Assembly: GCA_030491005.1 (NCBI GenBank)
Contig: JAKZMJ010000001.1
Coordinates: forward strand, 62,001 to 126,000
Origin: Sulfurospirillum sp.
Lineage (GTDB): Bacteria; Campylobacterota; Campylobacteria; Campylobacterales; Arcobacteraceae
Direction: 5' to 3'
DNA: 64,000 bases
Part shown: positions 1-10,972 of the stretch, in pieces
Layout: each line of letters opens with the position of its first letter
Position numbering within the stretch: position 1 is the first letter of the stretch
Position numbers and translations under genes: made by a program
Notes under the pieces: generated by a model
What the model saw: only the letters and a program-made list of their open reading frames with translations
What the model was told of the DNA's origin: nothing
The model's database searches: none

Positions 1-483
<483 letters not shown>

Positions 484-529
484 ACTAATTTAGATTATAA
501 GTAAAATAAAGTTTGATACTAAAAATACA

Positions 530-565
530 AATAAGTAAGAAGATGTTAAATAATTCTTACTTATT
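530..565 (+). terminator. Stem-loop after ilvC
   Basis: A perfect 12-bp inverted repeat, AATAAGTAAGAA at 530-541 and its complement at 554-565, encloses a 12-nt loop. It lies 47 bp after the ilvC stop and ends in TTATTGTTT. The stem is AT-rich, so termination strength is uncertain. Confidence 0.55.
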
Positions 566-580
566 GTTTACTGGCATTAT

Positions 581-1564
581 ATGAAAAAACAAAACAAAAC
601 TAATACTAAAAAAGTTACTGTAAAAAAATCTAAAAGCAAAATTATTAATATAGTTTTATTTATACTTGTATTATTTTTAAGCTTTACTATATATTTTATT
701 TTAATAGAAAAAGAAAATATTATTAAAAAAAATGAAATGGCAAAGTCTATAATAAAGAAAGAGAAAGAAAAAATTGAAAAATATACAAAAGAATTATATA
801 AAGAATATGTTGAAATAAAACAAGAAAAAAAAATTCCAAATATCAAAAATAATAAAGAAAAAAATATAATAAAAAAAGAAATAAAAAAATATATAATAAA
901 AAAACCTAGAATAACAAAAGCAAAACTAGCTATAATTATAGATGATGTAACAACACAAACACAAGTAAATAGAATACTTAACTTAGGATATAGAGTTAAT
1001 ATTTCATTTTTACCTCCAACAAAAAAACATAAAAATTCAGCAAAAATAGCACAAAAACTACCTTTTCATATAGTTCATCTACCATTAGAAGCAAACTCTT
1101 TTTTAGGAAATGAAGAGAATACTTTAAAAGTTACACATTCATATGAGATAATTGAAAAAAGAATAAAACAAATTAGAAAGTGGTATCCAAATGCTAAATA
1201 TACTAATAATCACACAGGAAGTAAATTTACATCAGATGATAAAAGTATGAATAAATTAATGAAAGCTTTAAAAAAATATAATTTTGTTTTTCTTGATAGT
1301 AGAACTAGTTCTAAAACTCTTGGAAAAAAATATTCTAAAAAATATAATATGCCTTATCTCGCAAGAAATGTTTTTTTAGATAATGAAGTTAATAGTAAAG
1401 CTATAAAAAAACAATTTAAAAAAGTAATATATATCGCAAAAAAACAAGGCTATGCAATAGCTATTGCTCATCCACACTTAATTACTCTTAAAACTATTGA
1501 AAAATATAAATATTTACTAAAAGATTTAGATTTAGTTTATATTAATAAAATTCCTACAAAGTAG
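581..1564 (+). CDS. Divergent polysaccharide deacetylase family protein
   Basis: This 327-residue protein has a Lys-rich N-terminus, one membrane segment (about residues 22-42) and a Lys/Glu-rich coiled-coil linker to about residue 105. A divergent polysaccharide deacetylase domain (Polysacc_deac_2, YibQ/DUF610 type) follows. Support comes from KLAIIIDDV (start of the NodB-like barrel), FLPPTKKH, HLPLEA, NNHTGSKFTSD, FLDSRTS and the late AIAHPH motif. The family is probably anchored in the inner membrane and acts on envelope glycans, but its substrate is not established. dprA starts 6 bp after its stop, so the two are probably co-transcribed. Confidence 0.85.
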   Translation: MKKQNKTNTKKVTVKKSKSKIINIVLFILVLFLSFTIYFILIEKENIIKKNEMAKSIIKKEKEKIEKYTKELYKEYVEIKQEKKIPNIKNNKEKNIIKKEIKKYIIKKPRITKAKLAIIIDDVTTQTQVNRILNLGYRVNISFLPPTKKHKNSAKIAQKLPFHIVHLPLEANSFLGNEENTLKVTHSYEIIEKRIKQIRKWYPNAKYTNNHTGSKFTSDDKSMNKLMKALKKYNFVFLDSRTSSKTLGKKYSKKYNMPYLARNVFLDNEVNSKAIKKQFKKVIYIAKKQGYAIAIAHPHLITLKTIEKYKYLLKDLDLVYINKIPTK

Positions 1565-1570
1565 TTTTAA

Positions 1571-2344
1571 ATGATTAAAAAAATAGATTTTCATATACCT
1601 AAATTAGAAGTAATGAAAAAATACCCTAAAGATTTATACTATATTGGAAATACCGATTTATTAGAAAAAACAAAAGTTTCTATTGTGGGAAGTCGTTCAC
1701 CTAACCAATATTCTTGTGGCTTAATTCATCAAATTTCAAGTAAATTATCCAAAGTAGGAATTTGTATAATTAGTGGTGGAGCAATAGGAGTTGATACCAT
1801 TGCACACAAAGCTGCTAATATTAATAATACTATTATGGTAGCAGGTACTGGCTTAGATAAACGATATCCTAGTATTAATACAAATATGATTAAAGATATT
1901 GAAAAAAATGCCTTAGTTTTAAGTCAATTTGAAGCGGGAGTACCATCTAATCGTTGGAATTTTCCTATTCGTAATGAATTAGTTGTTGCATTAGGAGAGG
2001 TATTAATAGTAGCATACGCTGATATAAAGTCAGGCACTATGAGGAGTGTAGAATATGCTTTAAAAATGAAAAAAGAAATATATGTTTTACCACATAGAAT
2101 AGGAGAAAGTAATGGTACTAATAAGCTTTTAGAAGATGGGACGGCTAAAGCTATTTATAATGTTGATGAATTTGTATCTAAATTTGGTAGTATAAAAAAT
2201 AATGTAATAAAAGATGAATTTTTAGATTTTTGTAAAACAAATCCAACTTATGATGAAGCTGTATCAAAATATGCTACTAAAGTTTTTGAATATGAGTTAC
2301 TTGGTAAAATACAAATTACAAATGGATTAGTTTTTATTGTATAA
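1571..2344 (+). CDS. dprA: DNA-processing protein DprA
   Basis: DprA/Smf binds single-stranded DNA entering during natural transformation and loads RecA. The 257-residue protein has the Rossmann-like DprA core: SIVGSRSPNQYS near residue 36, SGGAIGVDTIAHKAA near residue 75, GTGLDKRYP, then SGTMRSVEYAL. A short C-terminal extension (about residues 215-257) takes the place of the winged-helix domain of longer homologues. The start lies 6 bp after the deacetylase gene. The match is strong across the whole core. Confidence 0.93.
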   Translation: MIKKIDFHIPKLEVMKKYPKDLYYIGNTDLLEKTKVSIVGSRSPNQYSCGLIHQISSKLSKVGICIISGGAIGVDTIAHKAANINNTIMVAGTGLDKRYPSINTNMIKDIEKNALVLSQFEAGVPSNRWNFPIRNELVVALGEVLIVAYADIKSGTMRSVEYALKMKKEIYVLPHRIGESNGTNKLLEDGTAKAIYNVDEFVSKFGSIKNNVIKDEFLDFCKTNPTYDEAVSKYATKVFEYELLGKIQITNGLVFIV

Positions 2345-2399
2345 CATTATCTTTGCTAAGATACTATATTGAAGATGAAGATGAAATGAAAGGGATTTT

Positions 2400-3596
2400 A
2401 TGAAAGCCATAAACTTATTAGATAGAAATTCAAATACAGCCATATTACTTGCAGGGATTATTGCACTTATTATTGGAGTTGGGGTTGCTAGATTTGTATT
2501 TACTTCGCTTTTGCCTTTTATGTTAGAAGATTATTTAAGCGTAGGTTTTGCAGGAATACTAGCTTCTATAAATTATGTAGGATATTTGTCTGGCTCAATA
2601 TTTGCAGTTTTTATTAAAGACATCAATACAAAAGTAAAGTTTTTTAGGTTTGGTATGTTTTTATGTATTAGTACCACACTATTATTAGCCATTAGTACAA
2701 ATGAAATTGTGTGGATAGTTTCAAGAGTGCTAGCTGGCTTTGGTGCTGCTATGGCACTTGTTGTAGGCTCTGCTATTGTAATGAATAAACTAAGTATAAA
2801 AAATAAAACTAAAGCTATGGGAATACACTTTTCAGGTATTGGATTTTCTATTTTAGTTAGTGATTTAATTATGCGTGGTAGTTTTTATTTTAATGAAGAT
2901 TGGCAGTTTTCTTGGCTGGTATTGACTATATTTGCTATGATTATTGTTGTTTATCCTTTATATATTTTATCTTATGATAAGGTTGTCAAACAAAATAGTG
3001 TAAAGCATAAAATTGACAAATCAATATTTTCACCTTTTGTGATGATACTTATTTTTGCATATTTTTGTGAAGGTGTTGGTATGGTAGTTCAAGGAACATT
3101 TTTACCAGATATAATTAATTCTTTAGAGGGCTTGGAGGGTTTTGGTAGTTTTACTTGGACTATTGTAGGACTCGCAGGTATTCCTTCTTGCATTATCTGG
3201 ATGATACTAGCACATAAATATGGCAGTGTAAATATTATTATGCTAGCAATGTTTATCCAAGTAATTGGGATTTTAATTTCAGCACTTACAAATAATATAT
3301 ACTTAAATCTATTCTCAGGTGTTCTATACGGTGGAACATTTGTAGGTTTAGTTGCTTTGTTTATGAATTTAGGAGGTAAACTAGCTTTGCATAATCCTGT
3401 TTTATTAATGGGTGTGTTAACAACTGCCTATGGAATAGGTCAAGTTTTAGCACCTTTGTATAGCATTGTTTTAATTGAAAAATATCAAACATATGAATAT
3501 GCCTTATATCTCACAGCTTTTATTGTAGTATGTGGAATTTTAGCTTTATTATTTACAAAAATCTTTAAATTAAAAAGAGGTGATGCATATGTTTAG
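2400..3596 (+). CDS. YbfB/YjiJ-type MFS transporter
   Basis: A 398-residue inner-membrane protein with about 12 hydrophobic segments in two six-helix halves. The N-terminus (LAGIIALIIGVGVARFVFT, then LLPFML) and the pattern VGSAIVMNK are typical of the YbfB/YjiJ branch of the major facilitator superfamily, whose substrates are mostly unknown. The start is supported by AAAGGGA about 8 bp upstream. The last codons overlap a short ATG frame that stops after 12 codons, so no downstream partner gene is apparent. Confidence 0.8.
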   Translation: MKAINLLDRNSNTAILLAGIIALIIGVGVARFVFTSLLPFMLEDYLSVGFAGILASINYVGYLSGSIFAVFIKDINTKVKFFRFGMFLCISTTLLLAISTNEIVWIVSRVLAGFGAAMALVVGSAIVMNKLSIKNKTKAMGIHFSGIGFSILVSDLIMRGSFYFNEDWQFSWLVLTIFAMIIVVYPLYILSYDKVVKQNSVKHKIDKSIFSPFVMILIFAYFCEGVGMVVQGTFLPDIINSLEGLEGFGSFTWTIVGLAGIPSCIIWMILAHKYGSVNIIMLAMFIQVIGILISALTNNIYLNLFSGVLYGGTFVGLVALFMNLGGKLALHNPVLLMGVLTTAYGIGQVLAPLYSIVLIEKYQTYEYALYLTAFIVVCGILALLFTKIFKLKRGDAYV

Positions 3597-3915
3597 GTTT
3601 CAGAAATATGCAAAAAATATTCTATAAGTTTTAACTCAAATATTGAATTAGAGATTTTAATTTTTATCTTAATTTTTTATAGATTAATAAAACCAAATTT
3701 AAGTTTTAATCTGCTATCCTAGCTTACTTTTTAGAAAACTTCTTGTTTCTCTAGAATGGAAGTATCGTTTTGATTATACATGGGTATATGTCATGGTGCA
3801 GATTTGCATAACGAGAAGCATGAGCATTGCTTGAATTGCTCAAACCAAACGAATAGAGAATTTATACATAAATAACTTATATAAAATTACTCTGTACATA
3901 AATTAAAGGAAAGAA
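3597..3915. other. Non-coding stretch before the str operon
   Basis: 319 bp without a credible gene. It is AT-rich on the left. At 3820-3850 there is a GAGCA...TGCTC inverted repeat. The right part holds the presumed promoter and leader of rpsL. No tRNA cloverleaf or riboswitch fold was recognised. Confidence 0.6.
3880..3887 (+). promoter_or_regulatory. Candidate -10 element for rpsL-rpsG-fusA
   Basis: TATAAAAT lies 36 bp before rpsL in a T/A-rich region, as expected for sigma70 promoters of Campylobacterota, which often lack a clear -35. This is motif-based only. Confidence 0.4.
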
Positions 3916-4293
3916 ATGCCTACAATTAATCAATTGATTAGAAAAGAGCGAAAAAAGATTGTTAAAAAATCTAAATCACCTGCTTTAGAAAGTTGTCCAC
4001 AAAGAAGAGGAGTATGTACAAGAGTATATACAACAACTCCTAAAAAACCTAACTCAGCTTTAAGAAAAGTTGCAAAAGTTAGATTAACTACTGGTTTTGA
4101 AGTTATTTCATATATTGGTGGAGAAGGTCATAACCTTCAAGAGCATTCAATTGTTTTAGTTCGTGGAGGTAGAGTTAAAGATTTACCTGGTGTTAAATAT
4201 CACATTGTTCGTGGTGCTTTAGATACTGCTGGTGTTGCTAATAGAACTGTTGCTAGATCTAAATACGGTACTAAAAAACCGAAAAAAAAGTAG
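3916..4293 (+). CDS. rpsL: 30S ribosomal protein S12
   Basis: This 125-residue protein has the usual S12 length. [12 protein letters not shown] at the N-terminus, [22 protein letters not shown] around residues 27-48, and [13 protein letters not shown] are diagnostic. Lys43, the classical streptomycin-resistance position, is the sensitive-type lysine. S12 sits at the decoding centre of the 30S subunit. AAAGGAAAG precedes the ATG. First gene of rpsL-rpsG-fusA, with 12 bp to rpsG. Confidence 0.99.
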   Translation: MPTINQLIRKERKKIVKKSKSPALESCPQRRGVCTRVYTTTPKKPNSALRKVAKVRLTTGFEVISYIGGEGHNLQEHSIVLVRGGRVKDLPGVKYHIVRGALDTAGVANRTVARSKYGTKKPKKK

Positions 4294-4773
<480 letters not shown>

Positions 4774-4782
4774 GAAAATAAA

Positions 4783-6891
4783 ATGGCAAGAGTTACACCA
4801 CTAAAACAAGTAAGAAATATCGGAATTGCTGCACATATTGATGCAGGTAAAACTACAACGACTGAGAGAATTTTATTTTATACAGGAGTTGAGCATAAGA
4901 TAGGTGAAGTTCATGATGGAGCTGCAACTATGGATTGGATGGAACAAGAGCAAGAAAGAGGTATTACTATTACATCAGCTGCTACGACTTGTCATTGGAA
5001 AAATCCAATTGATGGTAGTGATACTATGATTAATATTATTGATACTCCTGGACATGTTGATTTTACTATTGAAGTTGAGAGATCTATGAGAGTTCTTGAT
5101 GGTGCAGTTGCAGTATTTTGTTCAGTAGGTGGCGTACAACCACAAAGTGAAACTGTATGGAGACAAGCAAATAAATATAGAGTGCCTAGAATTATCTTTG
5201 TAAATAAGATGGATAGAACTGGTGCTGATTTTTTTAATGTTGAAACACAAGTATCTTCTAAATTAAAAGCTAATCCTGTTCCTCTTCAAATTCCAATAGG
5301 AGCTGAAGAAAACTTCGCAGGTGTAATTGATTTAGTTGAAATGAAAGCAATTGTTTGGGATGCAGATGCTGAAATGGGTTCTAATTATCATATTGAAGAT
5401 ATTCCAGCTAATTTACTTGACAAAGCAAATGAATATAGAGAAAAATTAGTTGAATCTGCTGCAGAACAAGATGAAGATTTAGAAATGAAATACCTAGAAG
5501 GTGAAGAAATTACTAATGATGAAATCATGGCTGCAATTAAAAAGGGTTGTTTAGCAATGAACATTACTCCAATGATTTGTGGAACTGCTTTTAAAAATAA
5601 AGGTGTTCAAACTTTACTTGATTGTGTTTGTAGATACTTACCTTCACCTGTTGAAGTTGAAGATATTAAAGGTGAAACACAAGATGGTGATGCTGTTATT
5701 GTTGAATCAACTGATGATGGTGAAGTAGCAGCCTTAGCTTTTAAAATTATGACAGATCCATTTGTAGGACAATTAACATTTACAAGAGTTTATAGAGGAA
5801 TTTTAAAATCAGGTACTTATGTTTTGAATTCAACTAAAATGAAAAAAGAAAGAATCGGAAGACTTCTTAAGATGCATGCCATTAAAAGAGAAGAAGTTTC
5901 TGAATTGTATGCAGGAGAAATTGGTGCTGTTGTTGGATTAAAATCAACAATTACAGGTGATACACTTGCAAGTGAAAAAGATCCAGTTATTTTAGAGCGA
6001 ATGGATTTTCCTGAGCCTGTTATTTCTGTAGCAGTTGAACCTAAAACTAAAGCAGATCAAGAAAAAATGGGTGTTGCTTTAGGAAAACTAGCACAAGAAG
6101 ATCCTTCTTTTAGAGTGGCAACTGATGAAGAATCTGGTCAAACTATTATTTCAGGAATGGGTGAGCTTCACTTAGAAATTTTAGTTGATAGAATGAAAAG
6201 AGAATTCTCAGTTGAAGCTGAAGTTGGAGCTCCTCAAGTTGCTTATAGAGAAACTATTAAAAATGCTACTAAGGTTGAGTATAAATATGCTAAACAATCT
6301 GGTGGTAAAGGTCAATATGGTCATGTATACTTAAATATTAAGCCATTACCTGCTGATAGTGAAGAAAATTACATATTTATTAACTCTATTAAAGGTGGTT
6401 CTGTTCCTAAAGAATATATACCTGCTGTTGATAAAGGTTGTAAAGAAGCAATGGCTGGTGGAATACTAGCTGGTTATCCCATGGTTAATATTGAAGTAAC
6501 TTTATATGATGGTTCTTATCATGATGTAGATTCATCTGAAATGGCATTTAAATTAGCAGCTTCCATGGGATTTAAAAAAGGTTGTAGAAGTGATGCTGCA
6601 AAAGCAGTTATCTTGGAACCTATGATGAAAGTTGAGATTGAAACTCCTGAAGATTATATGGGAGATGTTATTGGTGATGTTAATAAAAGAAGAGGACAAG
6701 TTCAATCTATGGATGATAGAGCTGGTATTAAACTAGTAATTGCAATGATTCCATTGGCTGAAATGTTTGGTTATTCTACTGATTTAAGATCTATGTCACA
6801 AGGAAGGGCTACATATTCTATGTTATTTGATAATTATGCAGAAGTTCCTAAGAATGTTTCAGAAGAAATTATAAAAAAACGAAACGGTTAA
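4783..6891 (+). CDS. fusA: Translation elongation factor G
   Basis: A full-length 702-residue EF-G. The GTPase motifs are in order: G1 [13 protein letters not shown], switch/G2 [13 protein letters not shown]3 DTPGHVDF and G4 [10 protein letters not shown]. Domains II to V follow, including [14 protein letters not shown] and [20 protein letters not shown]. The factor drives tRNA-mRNA translocation and, with RRF, ribosome recycling. Last gene of the str-type operon. tuf does not follow, and the operon ends at a strong hairpin. Confidence 0.99.
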   Translation: MARVTPLKQVRNIGIAAHIDAGKTTTTERILFYTGVEHKIGEVHDGAATMDWMEQEQERGITITSAATTCHWKNPIDGSDTMINIIDTPGHVDFTIEVERSMRVLDGAVAVFCSVGGVQPQSETVWRQANKYRVPRIIFVNKMDRTGADFFNVETQVSSKLKANPVPLQIPIGAEENFAGVIDLVEMKAIVWDADAEMGSNYHIEDIPANLLDKANEYREKLVESAAEQDEDLEMKYLEGEEITNDEIMAAIKKGCLAMNITPMICGTAFKNKGVQTLLDCVCRYLPSPVEVEDIKGETQDGDAVIVESTDDGEVAALAFKIMTDPFVGQLTFTRVYRGILKSGTYVLNSTKMKKERIGRLLKMHAIKREEVSELYAGEIGAVVGLKSTITGDTLASEKDPVILERMDFPEPVISVAVEPKTKADQEKMGVALGKLAQEDPSFRVATDEESGQTIISGMGELHLEILVDRMKREFSVEAEVGAPQVAYRETIKNATKVEYKYAKQSGGKGQYGHVYLNIKPLPADSEENYIFINSIKGGSVPKEYIPAVDKGCKEAMAGGILAGYPMVNIEVTLYDGSYHDVDSSEMAFKLAASMGFKKGCRSDAAKAVILEPMMKVEIETPEDYMGDVIGDVNKRRGQVQSMDDRAGIKLVIAMIPLAEMFGYSTDLRSMSQGRATYSMLFDNYAEVPKNVSEEIIKKRNG

Positions 6892-6904
6892 AACATATAT
6901 AATA

Positions 6905-6943
6905 AAATAAACGATACGCTTGGTATCGTTTATTTATATTTTT
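6905..6943 (+). terminator. Rho-independent terminator of the str operon
   Basis: A perfect 13-bp stem, AAATAAACGATAC at 6905-6917 pairing with 6923-6935, closes a 5-nt loop and is followed by ATATTTTT. It lies 13 bp after the fusA stop. Confidence 0.85.
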
Positions 6944-7033
6944 GTATTATTAAGACATAAGTAATATAAAAATATAAAAACCTTTATTACAATTTTATGA
7001 TAAAATAGTCCACAAAGATGATTGGAATATTAA

Positions 7034-8140
7034 TTGAAAATAGAAACTAAAACAGCTAAATTTACAGACCCTTTATATTTAGAAAGTGGAAGAATACTAC
7101 AGCCTTTTGAGCTTATTTATGAAACTTACGGCACATTAAATGAAGACAAATCAAATGTTATTATAATATGTCATGCACTATCAGGTTCACATCATGCAGC
7201 AGGACGATATGCAAATGAAGCGAAAGCTGGTTGGTGGGATAATTTTATAGGTGAAGATAAAACAATAGATACAAACAAATACTTTGTAATTTGTTCAAAT
7301 AATTTGGGTTCATCTTTTGGTTCTACTTCACCTATGAGTAAGATGTATCCTTTGGAAGAATTATATAGGCTTAAATTTCCAGTATTAACTATCTCTGATA
7401 TTGTAAAAGCACAAAAAAATCTTTTAAACTCACTTGGTATTTATCATGTAAGAGCCATTATTGGGGGTTCTATGGGTGGTATGCAAGCTTTATGTTATGC
7501 TATAGAATACCCAGATTTTTCTGATATTATAATACCTTTAGCAACAACAGCATATACAAGACCTTGGGCAATTTCTTCAAATATCATAGCGATGCAAGCT
7601 ATTAAAAACGATCCAAATTTTAAAAATGGAAACTATACAAAAGATGATTTAATTGCACAAGGACTTACAGGTTTAGCTCTTGGTAGAATGGCTGGATTAA
7701 TAGCTTATTTAGGTTCAAATTCTATAAATGAAAAATTTGGACGAACTTATTGTCATACTGATGGTTTATATGAATTATTTGGTCGATTTGAAATTGAAAG
7801 ATACTTAGAGTACAATGCTTATAGTTTTCCTAAATTTTTTGATCCTTTATCTTATTTATATATTTGTAAAACTATGAATATTTTTAATGCTGCAAGAGGA
7901 AGTGATAAATTAGAAGACGCACTTTTAAAAATAAAATCTAAATTATATTTAATATCATTTTCAGATGATACATTATTTTTTCCAGAAGAGATGGAAGAAA
8001 TATATAATATAATGAAAAATATAAAAAAGCATAATGTAAATTATAAAATGATACAATCAGAGCATGGACATGATTCTTTTTTAGTTGAAATACATAAATG
8101 TAAAAATCATATTCAGAATATATTAGAAAATAAAATATAA
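7034..8140 (+). CDS. metX: Homoserine O-acetyltransferase
   Basis: This alpha/beta-hydrolase (368 aa) transfers acetyl from acetyl-CoA to homoserine for methionine synthesis. The nucleophile elbow GGSMGGMQAL places the catalytic serine near residue 146. The later Asp (FSDDTLFF) and His (EHGHDSF) complete the triad. CHALSGSHHAAG and NNLGSSFGSTSP are typical of MetX. The start is TTG at 7034, because the family N-terminus (ETKTAKFTDPLYLESG) begins directly after it and no ATG fits. Confidence 0.95.
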   Translation: MKIETKTAKFTDPLYLESGRILQPFELIYETYGTLNEDKSNVIIICHALSGSHHAAGRYANEAKAGWWDNFIGEDKTIDTNKYFVICSNNLGSSFGSTSPMSKMYPLEELYRLKFPVLTISDIVKAQKNLLNSLGIYHVRAIIGGSMGGMQALCYAIEYPDFSDIIIPLATTAYTRPWAISSNIIAMQAIKNDPNFKNGNYTKDDLIAQGLTGLALGRMAGLIAYLGSNSINEKFGRTYCHTDGLYELFGRFEIERYLEYNAYSFPKFFDPLSYLYICKTMNIFNAARGSDKLEDALLKIKSKLYLISFSDDTLFFPEEMEEIYNIMKNIKKHNVNYKMIQSEHGHDSFLVEIHKCKNHIQNILENKI

Positions 8141-8149
8141 AGAATTTCT

Positions 8150-9046
8150 ATGTATAATAAAACTTTCATTGGTATACTTGCAGGATTTTTTGCAGCAATT
8201 ATATGGGGACTTTGGCCTGTACTAACAAGAAGTGGAGTTCTTTATGAATTTACTCCAAACGAAATAGTAATTATAAGATTTTTAATATGTGGTATTTTAT
8301 TATTACCATTTTTTATAAAAAATAAATGTTATAAAAAATATAGCATAATAAACTCAGTAATTCTTACAATTGGTGCAGGAGCATTATATGTATATGTTTC
8401 TGCTTTAGGTTTAAAATATGCACCTGCTGGTCATTTAGGTATAGTTGAAATAGGAACAATGCTTACTTTAAGTGCAATTTTTGGATACTTTTTATTAAAT
8501 GAAAAGAAAAATAAAGTACAAATTATCGGGTATTTTATTGTATTTTCTGGAATGATGGTAATCAATTATCAAAGCCTAAGCATCACTTATGATGAAAATG
8601 TAATCTTTGGAGATTTTCTTCTTGTTATTGGTGGGGTATTATGGGCTATTTATACTGTTTTTTCAAAAAAATGGAATATCTCGTCATGGGATGCTGTTAG
8701 TATTGTATCAGTTTATTCAATGATAATTTATATTCCTTTAATACTCATTTTTGATTATGAAAATATAAACTTAATAAATAAACCTCTAAATGAATTAATT
8801 AAACAAGCATTAGGACAAGGAGTATTAGCAGCCATACTTGCCTTATATTTGTTTAGTTTATCTGTTCAAATCTTAGGAGCTTCAAGAGGTTCAATTATTA
8901 GTGCTTTTGTTCCAAGTGTAGCAGTAATAGGAGCTTATTTTTACTTAAGCGAAAAACCTACAAATCTTGAACTAATTGGATTGTCTTTAACTACTATTGG
9001 TTTATTATTGGTCATATTTGAAAAAAAGAAAATAAACAATAAATAA
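8150..9046 (+). CDS. DMT-family (EamA) transporter
   Basis: A 298-residue membrane protein with ten predicted helices made of two EamA repeats. The first opens with GFFAAIIWGLWPVLTRSGV. The second opens near FGDFLLVIGGVLWAIYTVFSK and ends in LSEKPTNLELIGLSLTTIGLLLV. Members export or import amino acids, nucleosides and other small metabolites, and the substrate cannot be read from sequence. It starts 9 bp after metX, so the two are probably co-transcribed. Confidence 0.85.
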   Translation: MYNKTFIGILAGFFAAIIWGLWPVLTRSGVLYEFTPNEIVIIRFLICGILLLPFFIKNKCYKKYSIINSVILTIGAGALYVYVSALGLKYAPAGHLGIVEIGTMLTLSAIFGYFLLNEKKNKVQIIGYFIVFSGMMVINYQSLSITYDENVIFGDFLLVIGGVLWAIYTVFSKKWNISSWDAVSIVSVYSMIIYIPLILIFDYENINLINKPLNELIKQALGQGVLAAILALYLFSLSVQILGASRGSIISAFVPSVAVIGAYFYLSEKPTNLELIGLSLTTIGLLLVIFEKKKINNK

Positions 9047-9136
9047 GAACTTAATACTTCTTTAAAAGAATAAAAAACTATTATATAAGAAATATATAAT
9101 ATAATAAAAAGTATAAACAATAGTAGAGGATAAAAT

Positions 9137-9340
9137 ATGAAAGAAAAAGAATTGGTATTTGAAGAAAAAATAGAAAAAGCAAAAGAACTTTTAAATAAAT
9201 TATCTAAAAGAGATATTGCATTAAGTGACTCATTAGATTTTTATAAAACTGGTATGAAAGAATTAGAAAGTGCTCAAAAATTATTAGACGAGGCAAAATT
9301 AATTTTTAAACAAGAAGATAAACAAGAAGATAAACAATAA
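9137..9340 (+). CDS. xseB: Exodeoxyribonuclease VII small subunit
   Basis: A 67-residue XseB with FEEKIEKAKELLNKLSKRDIALSDSLDFYKTGMKEL, the two-helix hairpin that decorates XseA. The pattern of a short acidic protein with the serine-rich turn and LxxA(Q/K)KLLDEA matches the family. The tail holds a tandem KQEDKQED repeat. A GAGGA site precedes the ATG, and the ThiF-like gene follows after 18 bp. xseA is not in the window. Confidence 0.85.
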   Translation: MKEKELVFEEKIEKAKELLNKLSKRDIALSDSLDFYKTGMKELESAQKLLDEAKLIFKQEDKQEDKQ

Positions 9341-9358
9341 ATATATTAGGATATAAAT

Positions 9359-10039
9359 ATGAATGAAAGACACGAATTTTTTAATAGACAAATCAAACTT
9401 TGGGGTGAAGATACTCAAGATTCCTTACAAGATAAAAAAATAGCTATCATAGGTTCTGGTGGACTTGGTTGTTGTTTAGCTATTGCTTTAGGAGCTAGCG
9501 GTATTGGTGAATTTGCTTTTGTTGATTTTGATGAAGTTAGTATTCACAACATTCATAGACAAATTGGTTTTAATATTGAAGATGATGGTAAACCTAAGGC
9601 TTTAGTATTAAAAAAACTTGTTGATAAAAGATGTTCATATACAAAAGTTACAGCTTATGTTGAAAGTTTTGATGAATTTAAAAAAAGAGGTTTAAATTTT
9701 GATTTAATTATTGATGCAAGTGATAATTTACCAACAAGAGCTAGTATAAATGAATATTGTATGAAAAAAAACCAAGCTTGGATTTATGGTTCAGTTGAAG
9801 AGTTTCACGGGCAGGTTTGTTTTTTCCATAAAGCTTCATATGAAGAAGTATTTCATATAAATGATAGAAAACCAAATGGCATAGCCTGTCCAATTGTAAT
9901 GCACATAGCTTCGCTTCAAGCTAATCTAGCACTTAGATACTTAGCAAATTTAAGTGTTAAAAAAGATATTTTATATTATTTATCTTTTAATCAAGATGGT
10001 GTATTAGATACTAAAAAATTTAATCTACCTACTGCATAA
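9359..10039 (+). CDS. thiF: ThiF/MoeB/HesA-family adenylyltransferase
   Basis: A 226-residue E1-like enzyme. NRQIKLWGEDTQDSLQDKKIAIIGSGGLGC carries the glycine-rich ATP-binding loop, followed by DFDEVSIHNIHRQIGF and the Asp motif IIDASDNLPTR. The family adenylates the C-terminal glycine of a small sulphur carrier (ThiS or MoaD). The zinc-binding cysteine pairs of typical MoeB are not evident, and at 226 residues it is a short ThiF-like form. The gene name is therefore tentative, and thiS/thiG are not nearby. Confidence 0.75.
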   Translation: MNERHEFFNRQIKLWGEDTQDSLQDKKIAIIGSGGLGCCLAIALGASGIGEFAFVDFDEVSIHNIHRQIGFNIEDDGKPKALVLKKLVDKRCSYTKVTAYVESFDEFKKRGLNFDLIIDASDNLPTRASINEYCMKKNQAWIYGSVEEFHGQVCFFHKASYEEVFHINDRKPNGIACPIVMHIASLQANLALRYLANLSVKKDILYYLSFNQDGVLDTKKFNLPTA

Positions 10040-10059
10040 TTTTATAGGAGAATAACTAC

Positions 10060-10521
10060 TTGGAACTTTTAGAATACTTTAACAAAAAAAATCTTGTTGA
10101 TAATATGGCAAGATATGAGGCAAATTATCAAATATCTTTGGGTAAAATTATAAAAGAAACAAATATATCAAATGATATGTCTTATGAGATTGAATTTTCT
10201 TTAGCCTTAGGTTCTTTATACGATTTATTTAAAGATATTAAATCTTTAGATAATATAGATTTAACTAATATAATAGATCAGCAAAGTGCATTAGATGCTC
10301 TTCAGTATTTTGTAAACAAAAATTATGAACTTGTAAAAGATGGTACTATTAAATTAGAAAATATTATAAATGATATTAATGATGAAGCTTTTTTTAGTGA
10401 TTCTATGAAAAATATTTATGAATTAAATATTTCTGATATTAAGAATAAATATAAAGCTTTATTTACTGATAATTTTTTGCAACAAATACAAGAAGAAATT
10501 CAAAAAGAGCATAATATTTAA
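10060..10521 (+). CDS. Hypothetical acidic protein
   Basis: A 153-residue protein I do not recognise. It is soluble, acidic and mostly helical by composition, with no signal peptide, membrane segment or known motif. The TTG at 10060 is preceded by a good AGGAG site. It lies 20 bp after the ThiF-like gene and 28 bp before ybeY, so it is probably part of the xseB-thiF-ybeY transcription unit. Confidence 0.65.
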   Translation: MELLEYFNKKNLVDNMARYEANYQISLGKIIKETNISNDMSYEIEFSLALGSLYDLFKDIKSLDNIDLTNIIDQQSALDALQYFVNKNYELVKDGTIKLENIINDINDEAFFSDSMKNIYELNISDIKNKYKALFTDNFLQQIQEEIQKEHNI

Positions 10522-10549
10522 TTACTAGTTAAAAAAAAGGTTTTATATA

Positions 10550-10969
10550 TTGATTGACTTAGAAAATCGTACACAAGATAAAATAGATATGTCTTATTTA
10601 GAACATATTGCTAAAGATTTGAGCTTACAAGATATAGAATTAATAATTACAAATAATGATGAAATAAAAACATTAAATAAAAAATATAGAAATATTGACA
10701 AATCTACTGATGTATTAAGCTTTCCTTTGAGCAATGAATTTGAACATATGCCTTTAGGAACTATTATAATCTCAAGTGATTTTGTAAAAGAAAAAGCCAA
10801 AAAATTTAAACATAGTTTTCAAGATGAACTAGCTTTATTATTTATTCATGGTCTTTTGCATCTTTTGAAGTATAACCACGAAATTGATAATGGAGAACAT
10901 AGGAAAAAAGAAGAAGAAATAATTAAAAAATTTAATCTACCAAATAGCTTAATAGTAAGGAATAGTTAA
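10550..10969 (+). CDS. ybeY: Endoribonuclease YbeY
   Basis: A 139-residue zinc-dependent RNase used in 16S rRNA 3'-end maturation and ribosome quality control. The C-terminal zinc site reads HGLLHLLKYNHEIDNGEH, giving the three conserved histidines. YRNIDKSTDVLSFPL is the other family signature. The usual LxGYDH is LLKYNH here, a modest change next to the ligands. Translation probably starts at TTG 10550. It ends 3 bp before the exchanger gene. Confidence 0.92.
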   Translation: MIDLENRTQDKIDMSYLEHIAKDLSLQDIELIITNNDEIKTLNKKYRNIDKSTDVLSFPLSNEFEHMPLGTIIISSDFVKEKAKKFKHSFQDELALLFIHGLLHLLKYNHEIDNGEHRKKEEEIIKKFNLPNSLIVRNS

Positions 10970-10972
10970 AAT

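Noticed and set aside
577-846. Minus-strand Phe/Ile-rich frame opposite the deacetylase gene
   Set aside because: It is the complement of the Lys-rich coding region. It has no homology and overlaps a recognised gene.
3781-3860. Possible tRNA in the region before rpsL
   Set aside because: No acceptor stem, anticodon arm or T-arm could be assembled. Only a short inverted repeat is present.
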